The translations under genes were made by a program, and so were the position numbers. Below, piece after piece: positions 12,406-25,429 of a DNA stretch of 64,000 bases. The stretch is from the NCBI GenBank assembly GCA_950295325.1, contig OX485804.1, positions 35,466,001 through 35,530,000 on the forward strand. Reading direction: 5' to 3'. This DNA is from Polytrichum commune (lineage: Eukaryota > Streptophyta > Polytrichopsida > Polytrichales > Polytrichaceae). The number at the start of each line of letters is the position of its first letter. Position 1 is the stretch's first letter. The notes beneath the pieces are model-generated. The model did no database searches and was not told where the DNA came from. It saw nothing but the letters and a program-made list of their open reading frames with translations.

Positions 12406-14329
12406 CACACTAAGCAAATCGTGTGTTTCATATGATAGGAGAAGTCGGAAAAAGGTTTCCATTTAACACTCATCTACCTTAGGCCACATGGAGCTTTGTA
12501 CAAGTCCTCATTACCTGACAACTGTCCTGGTGACGGTTGTCCAGCTGTGCTCTTTTTGTCTTGCCAGCTCAGCACATTGTCTCATCCAAGTCACCTACGG
12601 TCGTCACATAATAAGTATACAGAGAATCCAAGGAGGTCTCTCTGTCGTAACTTCACACGTCTGCATTTACTGTTGAATTTATTGGTTCCTGTTACTACTA
12701 AAGACGGTGTCACTAAGATTTATTTTTTATTTTTTTAATTCTTATTCTTTGTGAAAGTAAATAATGATTTTACGCCTTTCGAATCAGTGTTAGAATTCTC
12801 ATGCGATCTTGGAAGCATGGTTGAAGATTGGGCACCTCGATGTTGAGAATACTCATGTAGTGTGGCTAGCCATGATATCATTTTTTAAGGACACATGGTC
12901 TTACTCCTTTGGTAAGATGAATTCACACAATTGTGAACTCCATTTCATGATTTTACAAATCAATCTAGCAATAGGTTCTATCAACTTCATTGGAATTTCG
13001 GATTGAGTTCACTTTATAGACAATCAATTCAACTGGAACTTTCAACCAATTTCACTGCATGTTGCGAGCAACTTCATGGTTTGGTGTTCACATTCACAAC
13101 TTCGAAATATGAATACCATGAATTGTATGGCTTTATTTCACACAAAACGGTACATCGTGTATAAGATTTTCCTAATTACTTCCCGTGACTAGCTCTACCA
13201 GAATTTCTATTGACCTCTCGTATCCAACCTTACACCATGTCTTTGTTGATTATTTGTACGTCATCATTGATGTGAAGGGAGTGATGTTTGTCATTGTTGA
13301 AAATCATCTGGTTCACAACACATCAACTTGAGGGTAAATCCAACTTGACTTCGAAGGGCTTTTGAAACACAACTAATAGATACATGGCGTAGGAATTTAA
13401 AAACTTCATTCAGTTGACGATGGAGAGATTCTATAGTGATGTTTGGATCTACATGAAGCCTCTCTACTAATCATTGAATGCATTCATCTTGTAAAATTGG
13501 ATATTGAACTATGTGTTTGGGTGCTAATCGATCAATTTCTTCAAAAGCTCATGTTATGCTCCTGATAGTCTCGTAAGGACAATCATAACGTTCACATGTT
13601 GGCTTAAGATAAGATGAAATGTACGACTTTTGAGTGAAGTGCATCATCTTTGCGGTTATATCTTCGTATGCGACTGGGCATAGCTACATCACGCCCTTGC
13701 AAATTCAATGACTATGTAGGAGACGACTCAAGTGATATAGACCAAAACCAACGACGTGTTTGTAAAGGAACCAACTAAGTCATAATATTTGGTCACTTTA
13801 CAGTAGGCCCTCACAAATTCTATGATTATCTAGGAGATGACTCGAGTGATCATATTAAATAAATGAGATTCACCGATTATAAGTAATCATACAATTTATT
13901 GATTTATTCACTTTGGTATTTTCACTATAGTTGACTTGAGTGATCTAGATAAATCATGAGTTCTATGATTATCTACAATTTGTGAATTTGAATAAACTTT
14001 GCCAATCTAAATGAAATCTAGGTACCAAAGTTTGTGATCACAAAGAATTTGAAGAGAAAATAGAACATATAGTACTATCACATTCTGTTGACTCGTGCAG
14101 AAGAGGCCTTGAGGCAATTAACCATTATAGTATCTCATAAGAGACCCTGAGCATGCTAGAGAACTGGATCAACACACTATAGAACTAGAAATTTGTACTT
14201 CAACATACAAAATCGCTTCCAAATTGATTGTACTATTAAACCTAGTACAAGGCTCTCACCAACAACTAGAGGTTGTGAAACGAGAAGGCAAGAAGTTAAG
14301 AAGTTGAGAATACAAGAGCCTCTTGGTTT
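12406..14329. other. No gene seen; local direct repeat at 13690-13850
   Basis: The text 'caaattcaatgactatgtag gagacgactcaagtgat' near 13699 recurs as 'caaattctatgattatctag gagatgactcgagtgat' near 13809. This is a diverged tandem duplication with a period of about 110 bp. Otherwise nothing is supportable. Confidence 0.45.
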
Positions 14330-14935
14330 TTAGGTAATTGGTTTGGAAGATTCATGAAGTTGCTAGAGGTGAAGGTCCACTATCATGAAATTGAGGTTTG
14401 CCACATTAGAAGAATCATGTACTAATTTAGAAAGTTCATGAAATTGGTCGAACATTTTGGTAACATGAGTTGGAAGGTTCATGAAGTAGCTTGGAACCTT
14501 CATGAGATTGACTTTGCACTTCCGTGATGTCATATTACCAAAGGAGTAATATACAACCATGTACATAATTTATATGAGCCTCACAAAGTTCGTAATTGAT
14601 GTTTGATATATTTAAGTGTGTAAAACCTTCTTATATATGTTGTCTTATGTCAAGGAAAAAATAAAAGTATACTCATACTTGACATTGATGGACATAATAC
14701 AACATATGTATTGGCATCCAAGCCTCAACGACACCCATGTTGTGTATTTGAGTTGAAATTTTCAATAATATCAAGGTCTGCAAGTGATGCAAAAATTGCA
14801 CTTGAAGAGTAAATCCATTTAAGATAAGGTCAATTTTGACAAAATTAGCTCAAAATGGGATTATGTAGCTCAAATACGCGTCTTTGTGCATGGAGAGGCC
14901 CAATATGTGCCTCTTGGACGCTTAATAGGATATAT
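14330..14935 (+). repeat. Dispersed repeat; its second copy is split by the hAT-like element at 58538
   Basis: Shared blocks include gttgtcttatgtcaaggaaa, tatactcatacttgacattg, caacatatgtattggcatcc, 'tgcacttgaagagtaa' and 'gcatggagaggcc'. They appear in the same order at about 58390-58537 and 59842-60070. The first part (tcatgaaattga, gcacttccgtgatgtcat, gagtaatatacaaccat) also recurs at 44340-44410. Confidence 0.65.
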
Positions 14936-16960
14936 AGGAGCGAACTTCATGACCAACTTTTGAAGGCACTTTAAAAAGATGCTCTCTAAAGTTTGATAAG
15001 GAGTTATTCTTTATGCAGTTCTTCGACACCTCGAGAATGTCATGATTGAGATTCAACTTGCTGAAAACCACCTACCCCACCCAAAACCAACATCCTCAAA
15101 TCGAGCATAATAGATAAACATTGCATTGAGAATGTCCACCACCTTAACATCACACTCCCATGTTGAACCTAGATTTGTTAACTCTTGCATACGAATTATA
15201 AAGAAGTCATACTTTGGTGTGCCGAAAACCCATGTCAAATGCTAACGGTACTAATTTAAAACAATTAATAATGCTATATATATATACATATATGCTCAAT
15301 GCTTGAAGTGACGGTAGGAGAATCATTTACATGATAGTTTATACCTCCTCATAAATACTCATTGCCTTATAAAGTCTAGATGCTCATTGAAAACTTGTAC
15401 GTCCCTCGTAACACTTGACCCAATAAACAATGTGGCCCAATATTATATTGAATCCCTAGTACCCACACATTACCCGTGAACTCATACAGTGTGGCCTTTC
15501 CCCATTTTCTTCCTTTTTGTTCACATTTGGCTTGGCCGTTCAACAACATATATAATGTCCGCATGTTTCACGCCATACATTCCCGGGGCCTTACAAGGGT
15601 AAAAGGGCGGAATGTTTTGGTTCATAGTTCTCACAACAACTTGTCCCTATAGCTTTATGGCCGATTCATAGTAAAGTAATCATCATAGACTAATTTGGGG
15701 TCTTTGACCATGATATAGGTGTTCGTTTATGTTTAAAATGACAACATCTGGTTCTACATAAGAATTTGTGTTTCACTCACTTTAATAGTAGGTGTTGTGA
15801 ACATGTAGTCCAAAAGAAACCTATCATAATACACATAAAGTCAATTGTCTGTCAAAAAGTTAGAAGATCTCCAAATGATTACAATTATTGGCCCACTACA
15901 AACACATAACATTATTCAAATTTGTAACAATGTTTTGTGGGACTGACAATATTTCATGATATTTCCCATTGTAAGACTGAATGGTTCGAGTAGTTGGACA
16001 CCCTAAACCCATCATCCCCCTACAACATCCTCTATGTGTTGGTTTATATGCCATGTGTTTTGGATCGACATTCTCAAATAACTAGGGATGTGTATACCAT
16101 TTCTCGTCTTTACAAACCGTAGAAGAAGTCATGTTCAAAATCAATGGTTGCCACAAATGCTACAATAATTGCCAGTCCTTTCTTTCCCAGTATGCATCGA
16201 AGCAATTTCAGGTACATAAAACCACAAACACCAACCATGGCGACTTAGTCTACAAGGGAATCACAACCCTAGCAAATCCACCTATCTTGCTGGTAGTAAA
16301 ACTTTCCGTGCTGGCATTATAACCATCCTGACCTTTGCCAACAATAGGTTTGAAATTTGTTGTGCACAAGTGAACATCCCTCACATCACAAAAGCCCACC
16401 AAGGTGTTAGTTTTAAGTTCTCAATAAATCCTCGTCTTCTACAAGACTTACTAGAACATGCCCCACAATCACATGGGCAAAGTTGGCCTCCACATAAATA
16501 TTCACAATACAATCAAATAGATTTATGCTTACTTAGGATGAATTGAACACTATTTTTATTCTGGCACTTCACAACATAGTAGTTGGGGCCAAGGAAGTTG
16601 AAAGAGAAGAAATTTCTCATGTGTCTACCACCATAGAGCTCCATGGCTTGTGCAAAGCATTTAGAATTATTGCTAAACCTCTAACCGTTATGCATGTGAT
16701 TCACATTAGTTGTAGAATCTTTTATGAAATTCTAGAGGTCAGGTTTGCCCCCAAACGACCCGTACCTATGTGCACAAACAATGTTCTTGCAAAATTTAAG
16801 AATATCAACTTGTTGAATGCATGACTTATGTATCATGCAATGAAACTCATCTCATTCTCAACTTAGCAATGCTAGCTCTAGCTACTTTGAGTTTGAACTC
16901 CTCAACTCTAAGGTGGGATCTAACTTGCCTACTATTGGATGACAATTCACATGGTTGTCG
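14936..16960. other. No firm gene; one foldback-element fragment
   Basis: A fragment of the foldback family lies at about 15906-15975 (cataacattattcaaatttg, tgtgggactgacaatattt). Open frames at 16131-16322 and 16543-16824 have no recognised domain. They may belong to the same decayed unit as the remnant that follows. Confidence 0.4.
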
Positions 16961-17997
16961 CTAATCCAATCTTCTATCATAACCAATGTCCTCAATTCCC
17001 CTCTTTGAAAGCAAAGCATCTTCCCGTATAACTTTGCGTCTAAAATCGGTTTCCTGTAGAATTTGATTAAAAGTCACACAAGTAAAATTTGAAAATGGAA
17101 CACCTGTAACCACAACATGGGAGTAACGCTTATGCTTGAAGCACCCGTCTATTAATACATCAAGCTCGTGCAATTGGACCGAGGCACAAGTTCGTGGCTT
17201 TGTCACCCAATTCATACCATAGTGATTGTCTAAAAGTAAACCAAAAACCTCATACAAATTTGTCACCATAGTTAGTGTTTCTTGACCAAATTAACCCCTA
17301 ACAAAGAAAGGAGGTTACCATGTGCTTACATGTGGATCCAACACTCACATCTTCAATGAGGGATTGGGAAACTCTACTATTTTAAAACCAACTTTGAAGT
17401 TTTTTTGACTTGGACAAATCACGATTGAATGGCTTGCATGCCCTTTCCTAGATGTTGACAAAGAGTGAGAACCGTGATTGTCCGTTAGGGCATCTTGAAT
17501 TTTGGAATTGTGTTTAAGGCTTTCCACATCGTTATTTAGATTAGCCTATGGGTTTCATTTGGGCAAACACAATTGGTAGAAATCTCCACAATACATGCAT
17601 CGCAATTTGAACCAAAACAACCTAGCTTTAGGAGCCTCAACAAAACCAACAATGAGAGATATCACATCACCGATTTTATTTCTATCATTAACATGATCTA
17701 TAATATATTTCCCCTCATTTATCAGCCTCTTGCGATAAGCTAGTGTCAACACAATTGCCTTACCTTTGCAAGTAATGGACTAAGGGTGATCACAAAAAGG
17801 CATACCCTTACAACAACAACACCAATTGGTAGTGTAAATTAAAGACACTATATGCTTCTTGCCAAAGTTGGCAAATAGGTTGTGAATCCCAACTTGGTGT
17901 CATCAAAACTAGTACCCCCAAAGTCTTTTTGGCACTCTCCATAGTATAGTTTCACAACAATAACCCTGCCCTAATCCCATGATCTAAGCATCAATTG
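16961..17997 (-). pseudogene. Degraded coding remnant, function not recognised
   Basis: Three successive minus-strand open frames (17752-17555, 17527-17345, 17269-16961), and an untracked one upstream of 17800 with residues RVIVVKLYYGECQKDFGG, have protein-like composition but are separated by stops and frame changes. The 102-residue frame 17269-16961 is the longest. A Cys pair (CMYC) lies near 17590. This could be a decayed transposon ORF or an intron-containing gene that I cannot assemble. I do not assign a function. Confidence 0.25.
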
Positions 17998-18523
17998 TGG
18001 TCCTCAATGTTGCCGAATTGGCTTTTCATTATAGAATACCCACAACACAAGTTGGTAGGCACCTCACAACCACATGCTGCCTCCTAATTTACCCGAGTTG
18101 TTGTGTCCTAATTTGCCCACCTCATGCACAAAAATCAAGCGTGTCATAGCTTGGTAGATAACACTCCTAATTATGAAAGGATGGTGGGTGTAGTTTGACT
18201 TATACGAAGGTGACTAGCCCACATATCATCAAGGTGGTGGCTAAATCACCATGTATTACTCACCCAATACTTAGATATGATTGTATTGCCAATTAGGAGC
18301 CAAAAATAGGTGTCACCAATTTTGCGAAGGTGACTTGCTTGTTTTTATGTGGTAGTTTTCCTTTGTAAATTGGTTGAAATAAAGTCCTCTCCATAACAAA
18401 GCGTAAGCACTAACCGTATTAACCTCATCTACCTTAGTTGCTTCCCTTGAGACCCCCCCCCCTTGCACAAAAAAAAAGGCATCAGATTGGGGTCAGTCAC
18501 GAAATCAAGCACTTCTACCTTAA

Positions 18524-18879
18524 GGTAGATGGGTCTTAAGTGGCTCGATTTCTTAATTGGACTCCTTGATTTGATTGGTATGTGATTCGATGAGGATCAA
18601 TCATCAAAGAGTAGACATCATAAAGACACATGTTCAAAAGAGATTGGACTACATCTTCAAGTATTAAGAGCTACTCTACACTCAATATTGAACACAATTG
18701 AGAGGACCTATGTATTCATTTAAGAAGTCAACAAACATGCACTTCCGATAACCATAATTAAATCAATTTTTACAAATGTTTTCATCGTAGATTTGCTAAT
18801 GCAACATGAATTTTATTGTGTGAATCATCCTGGTTGAAGTTGAAGAACATGAAAACGAACCAAATAACACCCACATACC
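18524..18879. mobile_element. H2 (PIF/Harbinger-like) MITE
   Basis: The left end ggtagatgggtcttaagtgg lies after taa at 18521. The right end ccaaataacacccacatacc is followed by tta at 18880. The interior blocks gacacatgttcaaaagagat, tggactacatcttcaag, caattgagaggacctatgt and gatttgctaatgcaacatg match the copy at 28251-28622. It is non-coding. Confidence 0.7.
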
Positions 18880-19454
18880 TTAAGCTTATTTTGTTTCTAA
18901 AGTTGCAAGTCAATTCACTGAGGCTTACGCTAAACCTCAATATCTTGTTGTCAGGTCTGTTGGAATACACTAGTGGGATTCCTAGTGAAATAATGGAAGA
19001 GTATTCCTACTTTTATACATCTGCGGTTTGTCGAGCTCTTCACCACTTGCCAAAGCTCAACTTATCTTAATGCCTTTTTGACTGCAAAAGTCACAAGGTT
19101 GGCTTTGTACATGAAGCCCAATAAACACTAAGCTTATTATACATTAAACTTTCAAAGGGGGCCACTTACTTCGTGGCCCGGCCATGGCTAGCCTTTGTCC
19201 CGGTATGAGGAGAACACTTACTAAGTTATGTGTCCATGTATGGGAATTGGCTGGGGCAAAACAACATGTACACTGGTTCCTTGGAGGCAAGGGTTTAGGC
19301 ATCCAACAAACACGAGTGTATGGGTTGGTTCATCCAAATCATGGGATATGTACCTTGCGATTGCCTCACCCAGCAGATTCAACCTGAAAAACTCTGACAG
19401 TGGTGAAGGAGTTTAAATGTAGAATGAAATGAGCTTAATTGGGTTGAATAATGC

Positions 19455-19500
19455 TATGTAAGGCATGTGGGTGTCACTCGGTTTGTATTTCTCGTTCTCC
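19455..19500 (+). mobile_element. Solo H2 end
   Basis: Here taaggcatgtgggtgtcact continues with cggtttgtatttctcgttctcc. It matches the H2 terminus and abuts the H1 element that begins at 19522. Confidence 0.4.
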
Positions 19501-19521
19501 ATCATCTAATAATCAAATTTA

Positions 19522-20463
19522 GGGCCACTTCACACACGAGACCGAGAGCATGTGACCATTGCACTTCAAGCACTCACATTGGTGGAAATGGTGGAGCCAG
19601 TCCAAGTTCGCTTCACACTATGCTTGAGGGACCAGTGGAGTTTGTGAAAGCAAGATGGATGTAAAGTCTACATGGATTCCTACATGCCATCAAATGGATC
19701 ATGTTTCATGGTCACTTGGATTATTATCAAAAATCACCTCTTGGAGGTAGGCCTAACACAAAATTGGGAGACCATGGCACTCCAAACGTTCACAACCGTT
19801 AATATATTCTAATTTATCATGTGTGAAGACTAGTGTTGCATTTTTTTTATTATAGAGGTCGGAGGCGGCATTATGAAATACATTTTAAAAGATTTCAAGA
19901 CATGTTAATGTTTTTAAATTGAAAAGCATTGAAGACATCAATTTGTGAGGTCCTTGGCAAACCATTGTCGAAAACATTCCCCTCCTCTAGGATCAGTTCT
20001 TTGAGCTCTTCTTTGCCCAAGTATCGACGTAAGACTGTGCATGGATCATCCCCTAATGCGAAATCCGTACTCTAGTATCCGTCAATTCGTGTGGCAGGGC
20101 TTAGGGCTCAGGCTCTGCCGTTGAGTTTAAATATACTAATGCTATATGGTAATATGGAACAATTGACGAAGTTGCGCGTGTTTATATATGCCCTATTAAC
20201 CTAGATTGACTTTAATAGTGAATTTATTTAAAAAAAACATATAAGATAGCCTCAAAATTTGATGAGTGTTTTAAATAAATGAAAAAAAGATGAACCCCTA
20301 GTGAGGACCTACATAAATAGAAATTCATTGAAATAGCATTAGGTTGAGGGCCCGTGACCACACTATATAATTTTGGAGGTGTTTTGGGACGGCCTTTGGA
20401 CATTTTTTTTTGGGTTCTCACAATTTCATGGTCACGGCTCTTGGCTTGTGTGTGAAGTGGCCC
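19522..20463. mobile_element. H1 PIF/Harbinger-like MITE
   Basis: The terminal inverted repeats begin gggccacttcacacacgaga on the left and, on the opposite strand, gggccacttcacacacaagc on the right. Similarity extends about 40 bp inward to a gtgaccat block. The flanks carry TTA at 19519-19521 and 20464-20466, the 3-bp target duplication typical of PIF/Harbinger. The element is 942 bp. The small frames inside (for example 19467-19664) are not credible genes. Confidence 0.85.
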
Positions 20464-20609
20464 TTACTTCTTTAAAATTGTGTTGCATTAAACAAAACTA
20501 GGGTGAAACATCAACATAAACCATATTGAAAATTCAACATGCTCTAATTTACTTATGCTCTATCAGAAGTCATCGACAAAGGTCATTGTGTTCATCATTG
20601 AAGCTGGAG

Positions 20610-20760
20610 TTCTTAATCAAATTTGAAATATGGAGTCCAATCTCTTCCAAAACATGTGTCTTTGTGGTATTTGTTCTTCGATTCTCACCCAACCACACAC
20701 CATTCAAATATAGGCTTCCGATAAAGAAAAGTAACCAAATAACACTAGCATGATCTTAAC
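20610..20760 (-). mobile_element. H2 fragment, inverted
   Basis: Reverse-complement H2 blocks are present: gagtccaatctcttccaaaa, catgtgtctttgtggtattt, aaccacacaccattcaaata and aaaagtaaccaaataacac. The terminus is missing. Confidence 0.5.
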
Positions 20761-21845
20761 GTACTCATAGTGGGTCCTTCACACGGAGATCTAACCTCTT
20801 ACTGCAGTACTATGGTGATATTACAACAACTTTGATAAAGCGATGGGACTTCAGTCAAGTGAACTTCTAATTCAATGATTTACGTACGATAAGTATGATG
20901 TGACATTTTGTACCCTCATTTGTGGTATTACCAAGTTAGATTCTACGAGACCACACATATTCAAGCATAGAAACACTATCATTGAAAATATCGACATTAT
21001 TCACACTATTCATACCAACAATATTCATTATCCATGCCGTGTCAATTTCTTCCTCTTTCTAAAATTTCTCCCATGAACATAAGATAGCGGAGGCCCATGT
21101 CAAATACTAAATATAGATTGGAACATAACCATGCAACTAAACAATGTTATGCATGCTTCATCATAGATTGTCAATAATAGAATCAGGCAGTTCTATAAAT
21201 CAAGCATCATTCACATCAACACGTAACTTACAAAAAGCCAAATGTACAGGTCATGACAATTCTCGGCCGATGAGCTGTGTTCATGGGCCTGACATTAGAT
21301 TTGAGAATAAAGACTCTAGATGCTAGAATCCCAGTGCTTTAGACTGAATATGAAGTAAGGGCAGCTGAACACAACTTACCAATTGCGTAATGTCATGGTC
21401 CACGACTTGCTTAGAAAGATCGATGTTCTAATGCAAGACTCCGGGAACAATGAAGTCCAAAGTTCGGCTGACGTTTGCTCCACGAGCATAAATTCCTTAT
21501 TACGTGCAAAGCTAAGACATATAACTTATTGTAAGTAACTTAACTGTGTGCCAGAGGCCAGGCCCCGGGTTGAGTTAATAACAAAAGCTTTGAAGACGAA
21601 ATTGTGTAAGTGTGTATCAATTCTCATATAATTTGGACTCGACCCAAAACGCATGCTGCCAGAGTTACGTGGGCCTGAGCCATCAATGGGAAGTAGGCTC
21701 ATTAATGAACCATTGCACACGAAGGCACAGGTCCAAATCCCACTCTGACATGTCTCATTTAATACCAGCCTATTTTGAAGTTTGCGTTAAAAAATACTTC
21801 CATATTCTCCAGAAACGAACAAATTTCTAGCGTTATTCCAAAGAC
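20761..21845. other. No gene seen
   Basis: Nothing supportable between the H2 fragment and the second H1 element. Confidence 0.4.
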
Positions 21846-21848
21846 TAA

Positions 21849-22438
21849 GGGCCACTTCACACACAAGGCTGAAGGCCCTTGACCATGGCAATGTAAGAGC
21901 TCTCATTGGTCGAAAAGGCAGAGACCGTCCAAGTTCACTTCACACTAGGAGTTGAACGCCTAAAGGCCCAAAGAAAAGTTCGTGGATGAAAAGTCTACAT
22001 GGAGTCCTACATGGTTGGTTGTGGATAAGGGTGCCTGGTCTACCGGAAATTGCGTCAGACCCACCTCCAAGAGGTGGGCTTGACGCAAATTTCGGGAGAC
22101 CATGACCTTTTTAATAAATTTTCCAGCATGACAAATTTCAGGATAGACTGCATGGCAGATTCCAAAATAGATTCCAGGACAAACTAACACCACCAAATAA
22201 TTATCTTAAATTGATAAACTTGAAGACATATTATATTAAACCAAATCCTCCCCTCTTTTTCCGCCAACAAAATATGCAATGGTCCCGCAAAATGGTTCAT
22301 TCTCACTTCAAACTATGCTTGAGGGCCCAAGACTACATAAAATGGCTTTCCCAACACCCATGGTACGGCCTTTGGATGAGAGTCAAGAGTCCTCACCATT
22401 ACAAGGTCACGACTCTTGGCTCATGTGTGAAGTGGCCC
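21849..22438. mobile_element. H1 PIF/Harbinger-like MITE, second copy
   Basis: The ends are gggccacttcacacacaagg and, at the right, cttggctcatgtgtgaagtg followed by gccc. TAA target duplications lie at 21846-21848 and 22439-22441. The element is 590 bp, shorter than the copy at 19522. Subterminal blocks (aaaagtctacatggagtcct, cacttcacacta) are shared with that copy. Confidence 0.85.
22040..22093. repeat. Hairpin inside H1
   Basis: The arm gaaattgcgtcagacccacc with tc is followed almost directly by gaggtgggcttgacgcaaat with ttc. This forms a near-perfect inverted repeat of about 22 bp per arm. The corresponding part of the first H1 copy (about 19735-19775) has the right arm only in decayed form. 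Confidence 0.7.
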
Positions 22439-22457
22439 TAATGTGGTGGCTCATGGT

Positions 22458-22572
22458 CATAACATTATTCAAATCTATAAAATTGTTATGTGGGACTGAT
22501 AGTTCTTTACAAAATATTTTTTGTATTCAGATAATCCCACAGAACATTGTTGTGGATCTGAATGATGTTATG
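22458..22572. mobile_element. Foldback-family MITE fragment
   Basis: It starts cataacattattc and ends gaatgatgttatg, with tgttatgtgggactgatag inside and a ccacagaacattgttgtgga block near the right end. This is the same family as 26890-27210, but it is short and diverged in the middle. Confidence 0.65.
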
Positions 22573-24289
22573 GTGGATTGGTATTCATAACATGACTAAG
22601 CAACAAGGCGTTGCACCGTGGGGTCAAATTTTTTGTGAGTTGAAATGTTATTTTTATGTAGGGTTTCTCTTGCCAAATGAACAACACTCAAATCAAGTGT
22701 TGTTTTATGGTGTGCCTTGCGACTGGGAGTTGGGGATTTTCTAGAGTTGTATTATTGGAGATGAAGGCTTTTCCTTAAGAGATTAGGAATCAAGATGTAG
22801 TTGGGGGCCCATGTGAACTGGTGTACCTATTGGGCATGTTTGAAATACGTATTATTAGTGATAGACAATTGAATCCAACACACCAAAGTATGTCTTATTT
22901 GAAATATGTACATAGAAGCCACACTGATGTGTGCAATTAGGTTGCCTACATTGTTTTATCCACATTTCACACTATTTTGAATATATATATATATATTGTC
23001 ACAAGAATAAAATAGATTAATAATGTGATTGCTATGTGGATGAATGAACATGATTATAAGTTTATGTGATTTGGTTTTGACCAAGATCATTTGCTAGGGT
23101 AAAGAGGCCACCTATTTGTGAAGGCAACGTAATTGCACATATCAATCTAGATGGGTCCAAAGGTTTACCAATGGATGGCCCAAAAGTAGCACAGGAGTAT
23201 GGTGTTAATGTGGTGGACATTCTCACAATCAATACATGCTAATTATGCAAGATTTTAAGGTGTTGGTTTAGGCGCCATTTACCTTATATTTAAGGTTCAC
23301 ACTGTAGTATGGTTTTGGTTACAATAGATGACTAAATATATTTGTGTGTGTGTGTGTGTGTGTGTGTGAGTGAGACGATGAGATTGGAGTATTTGCCCAG
23401 GATTTAACAACATTTTAGATTCAACCGGGAATTCTCTTGGAGGAGCATGAATGATGAAGTTAACACCATGATAGAAGAGATGATACAATCTACACATCAT
23501 ATCGGTTCTTGAATCACTAAATTGCAATTCACCTCCACAAGACAATGACGAAAGCATCATGATGTCTACGTAAACTCATGCACTGCAAAAACAAAAACAT
23601 CAGTAAGACAAACTACATCAGGAAATTGTTTGTTTTAAACCGATTTGATCCCCCAAAAATTATAAAAATCCATAAACTAATCTAGTGAAAAGCCAACTGG
23701 ACAAAATTGACCCTAACATATAAGAACTTAGTTTTCACTAGAACCCCTTCACCCGCAATGAATGAGTTTACATAGACATCACAAAGCCCAAGCCGGGGAA
23801 CGACATGTGGGTACTACGGCACAGGCCAAATTAAGTTATATAGACGACATGATGTTGAACCAAGGGCCGGACATTCGAGGGTTTTTTTTTGCATTTGTTG
23901 CTATGCATACAAGAGAATAAATTGCGTACCTTGTGTTGTTTGTTTTTCTCTCCAAAATGTCAGAAAATCTGAAGCATGCAGGCGAGGATTGAAAATTTCA
24001 CCAGAAAGACATTCTCCAGCTAACCTCGAATTCATCAAGATCTTGTACTTGAAAGGCTCGCATGTCCGTTTGGTAAAGCTGTCAAAAGAGTTCCTCAGGC
24101 AGATGATATGAGCACTGATTTCAAAGCAAGGTATGTGGGAATGATTCACTTTGTATTTCACGTTTTTCATGATCTCCAACTTCTTCCGATTAGATTCGTG
24201 ACAATACTTGTGATGTTGCATTAGTAAATCTACGATGAAGCATATGCAAAAATTGGATTGGAAATCGGACTTTCTTTGAATTAGTTACG
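22573..24289. other. Gene-free; AT and TG microsatellites
   Basis: An (AT)n run lies near 22981-22997 and a (TG)n run near 23342-23368. No gene is supported. The short minus-strand frames at 23297-23560 and 23901-24221 have no recognisable domain, and the first runs through the TG repeat. Confidence 0.5.
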
Positions 24290-24522
24290 GTTGTTGGAAG
24301 CGTATGAATGTTGGTTTCTTGATTGAATACATAGGTCTTCTGAAGTGTGTTCAATATTGGGTGTGAAGAATTGAATCAAATTTTTTTGAAGACGTAGTCA
24401 AATCTCTTTTATGGCATGTGTGTTTATGGTGTTTGTTTTTTGATCCTCGGTAGACTACACACACAATGACATATAGGTGTACGGTGAAGAGAAGTAACGG
24501 AATAACACCCGCATACCTTAGT
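24290..24522 (-). mobile_element. H2 fragment with right terminus
   Basis: It ends gtaacggaataacacccgca followed by taccTTA. Inverted H2 blocks are present (gtagtcaaatctcttttatg, atgtgtgtttatggtgtttg). Confidence 0.5.
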
Positions 24523-25044
24523 TGATAATCAACCTAAAGAAATCTTGTGTGCTCTCTTTGCACCATGAGATTCACAGTCCTTATACAAGCACTTCCAGCT
24601 CCACAAAATGTTTTGGTAGTTGGATCATACCAAGAATAATTTCATTTGGTTAGTAATTGCAAATATGGAAGATTGTGGTTTCAAGTTTCAGAGTTGGAGT
24701 TGAGATGCAAGAATTTTAAGAGGTAAAAGTGACAATTATCTCGCCTTCTAAGTAATCGCATAGGGCCTCTGTAACGAACCTCTCACCGGTTTATCACCAC
24801 CTTCCACACTAACACGTATCAACCCAAAACAATCATAGACCAAGTAGGTCTTGGTTAAAGCTCAACCACCCGACCATAGGAGAGAGACCAAAGGTGCTCT
24901 CTCCTCCCCCGAGCTTCTTCTTATGCCGAAGTACTACTTTTACCTTCTATCTTTACATATAGTAAAAGTATCATATTCATAGCTCTATCTTTTAGTTCTA
25001 CTATGAATCTTCTATCTTTGGTTCTTCTAGAACCTTCTTTCATC

Positions 25045-25400
25045 TCTTATCTCAATCTCATTCTTCCAATTAGAATTGTCTAATTCCAATTGGATTCATC
25101 CATCCTTCTTTTTAGTTGGAATTGTCTAATTCCAACTAGATCTATCTATTCATTAAGAGTTGTCTAACTCCAATGAATAACATTCATCTTTCCAATTCTG
25201 GAGTGGTCCAACTCCAATGCACCTCATCGAGAGTTGTCTAACTCATGTGCACGTGTTCTCAATATGGAATGGTCTAATTCCAATGCACTATATGCGGAGC
25301 TGTCTAACTCCAGTGCACATGTTGTCAATCTGGAGTTGTCTAACTCCAATCCATCCATCTTCAACTAGGAGTTGTCTAGCTCCCATCATCCTCCGCTTAC
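25045..25400 (+). repeat. Palindromic minisatellite, about nine units
   Basis: Each unit, 31-45 bp, has a short dyad of the form ggagtt-gtct-aactcc followed by aatgcac or similar. Units begin near 25068, 25112, 25151, 25198, 25229, 25263, 25294, 25331 and 25367. Substitutions are often compensated on the other arm (ggaatt/aattcc versus ggagtt/aactcc), so the dyad is kept while the sequence drifts. Confidence 0.8.
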
Positions 25401-25429
25401 ACACTGGCACACGTGGTTAGAATATTCAA

